A DNA stretch of 64,000 nucleotides, taken from assembly GCA_033439765.1 (NCBI GenBank), contig JAULSN010000007.1, positions 1,674,001-1,738,000 of the forward strand, given 5' to 3'. A program made the translations under genes and the position numbers. This DNA comes from Lasiosphaeria ovina (Eukaryota > Ascomycota > Sordariomycetes > Sordariales > Lasiosphaeriaceae). The notes under the pieces were generated by a model. That model was given only the letters and a program-made list of their open reading frames with translations. It made no database searches and was not told the DNA's origin. Below, one piece after another: positions 58,289 through 64,000 of the stretch (positions within the stretch are counted from its first letter, which is position 1; each line of letters starts with the position of its first letter).

Positions 58289-59119
58289 ATGCCCGCCAGG
58301 AAGAAGGGTAGTACTGTATCTAAATCCACTATAAAGGCTACCCCTCAGTCTGGCACGTATAAAAATAACGGCTCTCATAATACCGCTGTTGCCCGCCGGG
58401 AGGCTGTAGCCAAACCTTCTAGGGGCAGAGGCCGGGGTAGAGGTAGGAAGGCGGCTCCCGAGCCCTCTCCCGAGCCCTCTCCTGAGACCTCGGGCACCGA
58501 GGCGGTTACCGAAGTAGGCACGGAGATAGGTGCCGAGACCGATGCCGAGACTTAGTAGGCTAGCGAAGGTGACGATGCCTCGGTAGATAACGAGGAGGAA
58601 ATATAATACGATACGGTGAAGAATACGGGGACGACTAGTAACGAAGAAGACTTGTATTCTCCTCAACCTTCCAAGCTCTTCGAGGAAGACTTCAGCCTTC
58701 AAATTACGTTAGGCTTCCGCTTTATTAAGAATACCGTCTTTCGTAATACTAAAGGACTGAAGCAGCCCCCGACGAAAATGGAGGTTATAGAAATTAACCA
58801 CCATATCGTGGACTTCTATATAGAGTTAGAGATCGAGAAGCTGGAGTCTGAGCTTGCCCGGCAGGTATCTTAGTATATTACTGACTTCGGCGATGACCTC
58901 TAGTGGGTCTTCCGAGCTATAGAGGTTGAGGCGGGCTAGGGCGCTGGTCGCTCGAAAAAGAAGCTTTACTTTGACCGGGTCGAGGGTACTGAAAGGTAGT
59001 TGTTTAAGGCGGCGAACCTGGAAACAACTCTAGGTAAAATGAAGGTTCTAAAGCTTCCTTTCTATATAATAGTCCTCTTCATTTTTATATTACGGAAGAA
59101 AGCACAACCGGTAATATAA
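58289..59119 (+). pseudogene. RIP-like former gene of unknown function
   Basis: One reading frame of 277 codons can be followed from ATG 58289 through seven premature stops to the TAA at 59117. The stops are TAG 58553, TAG 58556, TAA 58604, TAG 58871, TAG 58901, TAG 58937 and TAG 58997; none is TGA. The encoded sequence stays sensible: a basic N-terminus with RGRGRGRG, a Pro-Ser-Glu repeat, an acidic part, the globular FIELEIEKLESELARQ-like region, and KKLYFDRVEGTE. I do not recognise the family; a gag-like or repeat-encoded DNA-binding protein is possible. All stops fit CAG/CAA to TAG/TAA changes. Confidence 0.6.
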
Positions 59120-60128
59120 CAACCGCCCCCCCCCGGTAATACCGACCGGGCCAATAAGGCAGTCTCTATATAGCCTTACGCCTAGCAGCCGCTCCCGCGC
59201 GCCACCTTTATAGCCCCGCCTCACGCCTTCGAACCCGCTATTATTTCCTTCGGTAGATTAATAGATCGAGAATCTACTATCCTGGCGGTCCGCACCTCCT
59301 CCGAGCACCTATGCCCAGTCTACCTAGGGATCACCCGTACCGCCCCGGCGTAATACCGCCGTGCCCGATATACCGGCAGAGCTAGTCCCCGAGTATGCCG
59401 GCGTTCAGAAAGGTATGGTTACGGCGATGAATAATAATAAGGATGCGGTGTGGTCGGTATACTATAAGCTGAGCGAGGTATACGAATGCCGAGAGGGTAG
59501 AAGATGCTGTAACTTTAGAGATAATAATCCCGTATCGTAGTTATATTACGTACTCAAGATACGTAGGAATATATACGTAGATATGTTATATACGTAGTTA
59601 AGGCTGTAGGCCGAATAAGTCGTAATCGAAAGGGCGTCCCTATACGTGCCCCCGGAGTTCATCTTTATTACCTTATTATAGGCGGCGGGCGGTATATCGA
59701 GTGACGGCGAGGCGGGGCCGGGTAACCCGGTAGGGCGGCCCTTAAAGAGAGCGAAATATACCCGGGATGACGGTAATAACTAGTCGATAAGTATTAATAT
59801 TAATAACGGCGGCGGTAGCTCGGCGGATAACCTCGCTAACGCCATTTTCTAACGACTTTAAGGTACGGCCGTTATTCGGGAGCCTGAGCTGCCTCGCCCG
59901 TAGTCTTCTATATCGTTAATATACTCGGCGCCGTCAATATTCTCGGGGTTCTCCCCGGCCGTATCGGTCCATTCTTACGACCCGGTATAGGGAGCTAGAA
60001 GCGAGTCCGGCCGGCTATATACCCCCTCTATAGGACTATTATTCGATCTACCTTTACGTTCTTCTTCTCCGCTTATACCTAAAGGTCGTAATACTAATAG
60101 CCTACTTAATCTATTCCTTCGAGAATTC
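59120..60128. other. TA-rich RIP-like block, left part
   Basis: No open frame of note. TA, ATA and TAT steps dominate and most potential Gln codons are stops. This is typical of heavily RIPped repeat DNA. Confidence 0.6.
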
Positions 60129-60392
60129 TGTAAGAGAGGGCAGGTACGCCTGATCAAGGTGGTCACAATGTAGGTAAGAAGAAGGGCGAGCAATGAGTGG
60201 CATTGGTGTAAGACTTCAACCTGGCCCTCGCAAAGGAAGGTGGGCGAGGGCCGCTGCTTATATACATGCTCAGGGGCTCCGTTCCTTGTGACGGCAGTAG
60301 CTGTGCCAACTGGCAGTGGTCTGGCCAGTTGGTGACAGGTGGTGGGCGCACACAAAGGTGTGCGCACGTGCTTGGGGTGCTCTTTCCTTATA
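60129..60392 (-). mobile_element. candidate solo LTR
   Basis: About 264 bases of ordinary composition, with many intact CA steps, stand inside TA-rich DNA. The ends are TGTAAG (60129-60134) and CTTATA (60387-60392), which form an imperfect inverted repeat; CTTACA would be perfect. ATTC flanks both ends (60125-60128 and 60393-60396), as a target-site duplication would. On the minus strand there is a TATATAAGC promoter-like box near 60263. No coding sequence belongs to it. Two hairpins lie inside: arms 60306-60314/60324-60332 and 60346-60353/60358-60365. A MITE is an alternative. Confidence 0.55.
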
Positions 60393-61517
60393 ATTCGCTA
60401 AGGAAGAAGTAATAAAAGGTACGGTAGGGAGGGATATTAGCTAGCTAACGAGATCGATATTCCGGCTTGGTGAATAATTTAGATGAGAGTCTATTAATAT
60501 ACGAAGTATACGGACTTTACCTAATAAGTAGTTCATACGGCTTAACGTACCTTCCTCAATCTATATAAGTATAAGGAAGAAAGTTAAGACTTTCCTTACT
60601 ATTAAGGACGAAGTCGGGCGTAACTAGGGATCGTAGTCCTTAACGTAAATATAAGTATAATAAGGTAAGTAATCTTCGTATTATTTATTTATAAGGAGCT
60701 AACGTATTTACTATTATAGACCCCCCGACGCCGTTACCGTACTCCCGCCCGGCTAGTAAATAACCGACGCCGTTATTAATCCTCCGCTCGTCTAGTAAAT
60801 AATACTCCTCGTCAACCTCGTTAACGAGCGACGAAGACGCCGCCTCTATACTCTCCGGGCTATACCGGGCACGCCGAGGGGACTCCCTTGACCGCCGTAG
60901 ACTCCGAGATACGTTAACCCTGGTGCCTAACGACGGGTATATATAAATGCCGCGCCGGGAAGGAAAAGAATAATATATATATAGGTTACGGCGTAATATA
61001 CGCGTATCTCCAGCGTTTAATACGTAATATACCCGTACTCTACACCTTTAACGGTCACTATAGCTAGTTAAATAGATACGCCGAAGAGTTAAATTTACCA
61101 CCTTTCCTACTTACGCCTTAAGTATATATATACGCGCGTATACCTTACTTACGTATTGACTTACTCTAGCGGGCCGGCCGTAGCTAATAGTCTCCCTACC
61201 GGCTATAAAATCGTTATTAACTCGGCTTAAAGACGAAAGTATACTCAAACGCATTTTCTCGGTATACCCTACCCGGCCTAACTACCCTGCCCTCGGCGGG
61301 AGCTAACAGCCCTATTACTTAACCTACCTACCCGGCACCCCCCTAAGCAGCTATTAATAATACGGCTCTATACCCTACCCGTATATAGTAATGTTGGTTT
61401 TTAATATATATATTTTTTACCTTATATAAAATAAACGATATAAAAAGAACTATAAGAGGTAAAAATATATAATAAATATATTTATACTACTTACGTAATA
61501 ATACAACTATAAATAAT
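60393..61517. other. TA-rich RIP-like block, right part
   Basis: No open frame of note. Composition as in the left part. It ends at the LTR of the copia element. Confidence 0.6.
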
Positions 61518-62169
61518 TGTGGGTCTCTTACATAAGCAATCTTATGTAAGCTGCAAAGCTTACATACACAACGACCTACACCTTACACAACGTAATGCAA
61601 CCACAACCACTCAATGCCCCGCGTATACGGTCTTTGGAATCGATCCAACTGCCACAGGTGTTGGCCCCGCACGGCCAGGGCAGTAGGCGACCTTCAGGCA
61701 ACCGGTTCCAACAGCCAGGCCGCTCACAGGGCCACCTGGCCGCGGACCGGGCCACCTGCCGGCCACCTGCAACAGGCCCGGGCCAACTAGCCGCAGGCCC
61801 TGCCGGGCCGGCTACGACCTTGGCCAACGATCCTCTGTTGGCTTCAGACCGTTGTTCGAAGTGTTGAACAGAGCCGAGTTCCGTTCAACCGAGTCCACAC
61901 AAGCTGGTATAATAAGGGGACCATTTTCCCACCTTTGTATTTAGAATAATAACATCTCAATCAGTCTTCGACCAATCACAACAATCTAAATACCATTCTG
62001 CTCCACTTTTTCTGCTCTTCATTATCATCCATTCTGCCATCCTTCACCGCCTTCGAATCTATCTCACGGAAGCTCCAAACCTTACCTTCCGTTAAAACCT
62101 TTCCATAACTACCACTCTTCCAACTGCTTGAAAACTAATTAATACTCTATCGATATAACCTCTGCAACA
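61518..62169 (+). repeat. 5' LTR of the Ty1/copia element
   Basis: The left edge is set at TGTGGG and the right edge at GCAACA directly before the primer-binding site, giving about 652 bp with TGT...ACA ends. A TATAATAA box at 61908-61915 marks the likely promoter, so transcription would start about 30 bp later. A perfect 10-bp hairpin lies at 61527-61550. The AATAT-rich left flank includes ATAAT (61513-61517) as a possible target duplication, but the 3' LTR is outside the window, so the edges are not proven by a second copy. Confidence 0.72.
61908..61915 (+). promoter_or_regulatory. TATA box of the copia LTR
   Basis: TATAATAA, about 390 bases upstream of the gag start, in the middle of the LTR. 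Confidence 0.5.
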
Positions 62170-62181
62170 GGTTATGAGCCC
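62170..62181 (+). promoter_or_regulatory. primer-binding site, half-tRNA-iMet type
   Basis: GGTTATGAGCCC follows the LTR end without a gap. Its complement GGGCTCATAACC contains the CAT anticodon and matches the anticodon arm of initiator-Met tRNA. This is the half-tRNA priming known from Drosophila copia and relatives, in which a tRNA cut in the anticodon loop primes minus-strand DNA synthesis. Confidence 0.75.
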
Positions 62182-62299
62182 GGAATAAACACCTCGCTCA
62201 GCCAGAATTACCCTGGCAACGAATAAATACCCCTTTCTACCTTTGTTTATCTTTTACAACAACCTCTCTCTCTCTCTCTCCTGAAGACTCAGCAACACA

Positions 62300-64000
62300 A
62301 TGTCTTCAGTAAAAAGTCTTTCAATAACCAAGCTTAAAGGTGGTTCAAACTACCAGGGCTGGGCTATAATGGCTAAGGCTGTATTGCTTGAAGCCGATTT
62401 AGACTCTACTTTAGAGTCTGAAGAGAATGAGAACCGGAACCAAGAGAAGGCTCTAGCCAAGTTAACCTTACTCTGCGAATACGGTACGGCTCAACATATT
62501 ACAGCCTGTAAGACTGCTTTTGCAGCGTGGAAGGTCTTGAAGGACTTGTATAATTCAGACGGTTTCACGTCACAGTACCTTTTAGTACAGCAATACTTTC
62601 AGACCCGGCAGTCGGACTTCGAAGACACTGAAGCCTACGTAAGTAAGCTGAAGTCTATACTTGATAATTTGAAGATTCAGAAGCTGGAAATTCCTGAAAT
62701 AATAACTATAGCCTGGCTACTGCAAGGCTTAGAACCTGAGTTTAAAACCTTCGTTGCAACGGTTACTCAGACTCTTAGAAAGGACCCAAAGGCTTTCAAC
62801 TGGGACTCTTTAACTAGCAGTCTCCTAGATGAAGCCCGAAGACTGGAAGCTCAAAGCATAAGAGGCTCTAAGTCTATAAACAACGTTGGGTTTCGAAAGG
62901 ACTTTAATAAAAAACCGTATAAGGGAAAGAAGCCTTGGAAAGTAGGTTTCAAAGCCACTTTCTGTAAATATTGCAAGTTAAAAGGGCATGTGGAAGACGA
63001 CTGTGCTTTCCTACACCCGGAAAAGGCTCCCGATGGCTGGAAAAATAAAGAAAAGTCCAAATACCGAGTTATGAAGACTCAAGGCAACAAGGTTGCTAAT
63101 AAAGCAAAAGAAAGAAGGGAAGAGAAAATAAACCTCCTCCTCGCTAATAGGGACCAATCAGAAGGCCCCGAAGACTCTGAGGAACCCTCGGAATACTCTG
63201 AGGACTCTGAGGAAGACGTTGAATTAGAAGATGTCGAAATACCCTCTACTGAGGAAGACTCTCTAATGGAGGTAAGTAATAACCTTCTTCTTAATATTCA
63301 TAACCCCCAGATAACTAGAAGCAGTATAACTAATAAAATAAATAATATAGTTCTAGATTTGGCCAATCAGGTTACTAGGACGGTTGAAATTGCATTAGAA
63401 ATAAAGGATAGAATAGAAAAGACTAGCTCGAATAGTAATATATATAAAGATAACTTCATTTTTGACTCTGGTGCTTCAGTCCACGTTATAAGTAATAGAT
63501 CGTGGTTTTCAACACTTGATAATTCGACTCAAACAGTGAGTTGGGGTAAGGCAAAGACCTTGAAAATAAAAGGAAAAGGCAATACTACTATAACCTTTAA
63601 CGATACAGGTAGTAAAATAAGTCTAAATAACTGCTTCTATATACCTGAACTAGGTATTAATATTATAAGCCCTTCTGCTTTACCAGACGGATTTTCCTAC
63701 GTTGGTAATAATAAGATAATCTCTATAGTAGAAGGAAATAACTTAATAACTATAGGAACTGTCTCTGAGGGACTCTATATACTGCCTGCAAAGCCTTATA
63801 AAGAGAATAAATATATTAATACTACTCTAGAAGTCTTACACAAGAGATTTGCTCATGTAAATATAAGAAATCTAAGTAATATAATAAAGAATACTATAAG
63901 TAAAGAAGAATACAAAAAGACGGATTTTACACATAAGTGTGAGATTTGCTTACAGGCTGAGTTTCCTAATAAAAGATATAAACAAAGCACTAATACGTAT
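62300..64000 (+). CDS. Ty1/copia gag-pol polyprotein, 5' part
   Basis: Open frame of 567 codons from ATG 62300 to the window edge with no stop, so the gene is cut by the window and not by mutation. In order: a Gag part (KLKGGSNYQGWAIMAKAVL, AWKVLKDLY, LLQGLEPEFKTFV); a zinc knuckle CKYCKLKGHVEDDC at about residues 224-237, of CX2CX4HX4C form; an acidic Glu/Ser stretch; the protease active site FDSGASVHVISN at about 386-397; and the integrase zinc-binding start LHKRFAHVN with CEIC (HHCC type). Protease before integrase is the copia order. Gag and Pol share one frame. Codon choice is strongly A/T-ending, unlike the GC-rich host genes. CAA and CAG codons remain, so RIP has not acted strongly here. 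Confidence 0.92.
   Translation, partial: MSSVKSLSITKLKGGSNYQGWAIMAKAVLLEADLDSTLESEENENRNQEKALAKLTLLCEYGTAQHITACKTAFAAWKVLKDLYNSDGFTSQYLLVQQYFQTRQSDFEDTEAYVSKLKSILDNLKIQKLEIPEIITIAWLLQGLEPEFKTFVATVTQTLRKDPKAFNWDSLTSSLLDEARRLEAQSIRGSKSINNVGFRKDFNKKPYKGKKPWKVGFKATFCKYCKLKGHVEDDCAFLHPEKAPDGWKNKEKSKYRVMKTQGNKVANKAKERREEKINLLLANRDQSEGPEDSEEPSEYSEDSEEDVELEDVEIPSTEEDSLMEVSNNLLLNIHNPQITRSSITNKINNIVLDLANQVTRTVEIALEIKDRIEKTSSNSNIYKDNFIFDSGASVHVISNRSWFSTLDNSTQTVSWGKAKTLKIKGKGNTTITFNDTGSKISLNNCFYIPELGINIISPSALPDGFSYVGNNKIISIVEGNNLITIGTVSEGLYILPAKPYKENKYINTTLEVLHKRFAHVNIRNLSNIIKNTISKEEYKKTDFTHKCEICLQAEFPNKRYKQSTNTY

Noticed and set aside
60306..60365. Hairpins considered as a Helitron 3' end
   Set aside because: No CTRR end follows the hairpins, and the TGTAAG/CTTATA ends with flanking ATTC fit a solo LTR better.
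1..64000. CRISPR array, prokaryotic operon or defence system
   Set aside because: The DNA is fungal nuclear; no direct-repeat/spacer pattern and no bacterial gene are present.

Overview
The window is nuclear DNA of a filamentous ascomycete, most probably a Sordariomycete. Genes carry short GT-AG introns (48-261 bp) with fungal splice sites. The products are typical of filamentous fungi: Tudor-SN, Rax1-type RGS protein, Pet191, DUF1348, Fmp46. Decayed repeats show in-frame TAG/TAA stops and a TA-rich composition, as left by repeat-induced point mutation (RIP). The species cannot be named from the sequence alone.

From about 5 to 29 kb lies an ordinary housekeeping block, on both strands with roughly 1 kb spacers: a membrane-anchored steryl-ester-type lipase (-), Pet191 (+), a Ppn2-like metallophosphoesterase (+), transaldolase (-), Tudor-SN (-), a metal-dependent amidohydrolase (-), a 92-residue conserved-looking protein (-), pantothenate kinase (-) and a Rax1-type RGS membrane protein (-). 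I re-spliced each of these from donor and acceptor sites with reading phase checked. Each has its own promoter space; no operon-like arrangement or pathway cluster is visible. The first 5 kb has no gene I can support.

From 29 to 40.4 kb gene density drops. One intact DUF1348 gene (36857-37667) sits among relics: a degenerate reading frame, the carboxy-terminal end of a Zn2Cys6 transcription factor, a possible multicopper-oxidase scrap, and a frameshifted, stop-riddled membrane-protein pseudogene. From 41.4 to 49.3 kb there is a Fmp46-like mitochondrial thioredoxin-fold protein without any cysteine, and a roughly 1868-residue RRM protein with two Q/P/Y-rich prion-like tracts.

From 52 kb onward the window is repeat territory. 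It holds a decayed LINE, a short orphan frame, an intact single-exon 2EXR/F-box-like gene (55370-56857), a TA-rich RIP-like block (about 58.25-61.5 kb) with a stop-riddled former gene and a candidate solo LTR, and finally the 5' half of a Ty1/copia element. That element has an LTR, a half-tRNA-iMet primer-binding site, and an uninterrupted gag-protease-integrase frame running off the window end. It shows none of the stop codons seen in its neighbours, so it probably arrived after the RIP episode. The most interesting signals are this young element on an old RIPped platform, mutually exclusive hairpins at its LTR edge, the solo LTR with a target-site duplication, and the cysteine-free Fmp46.
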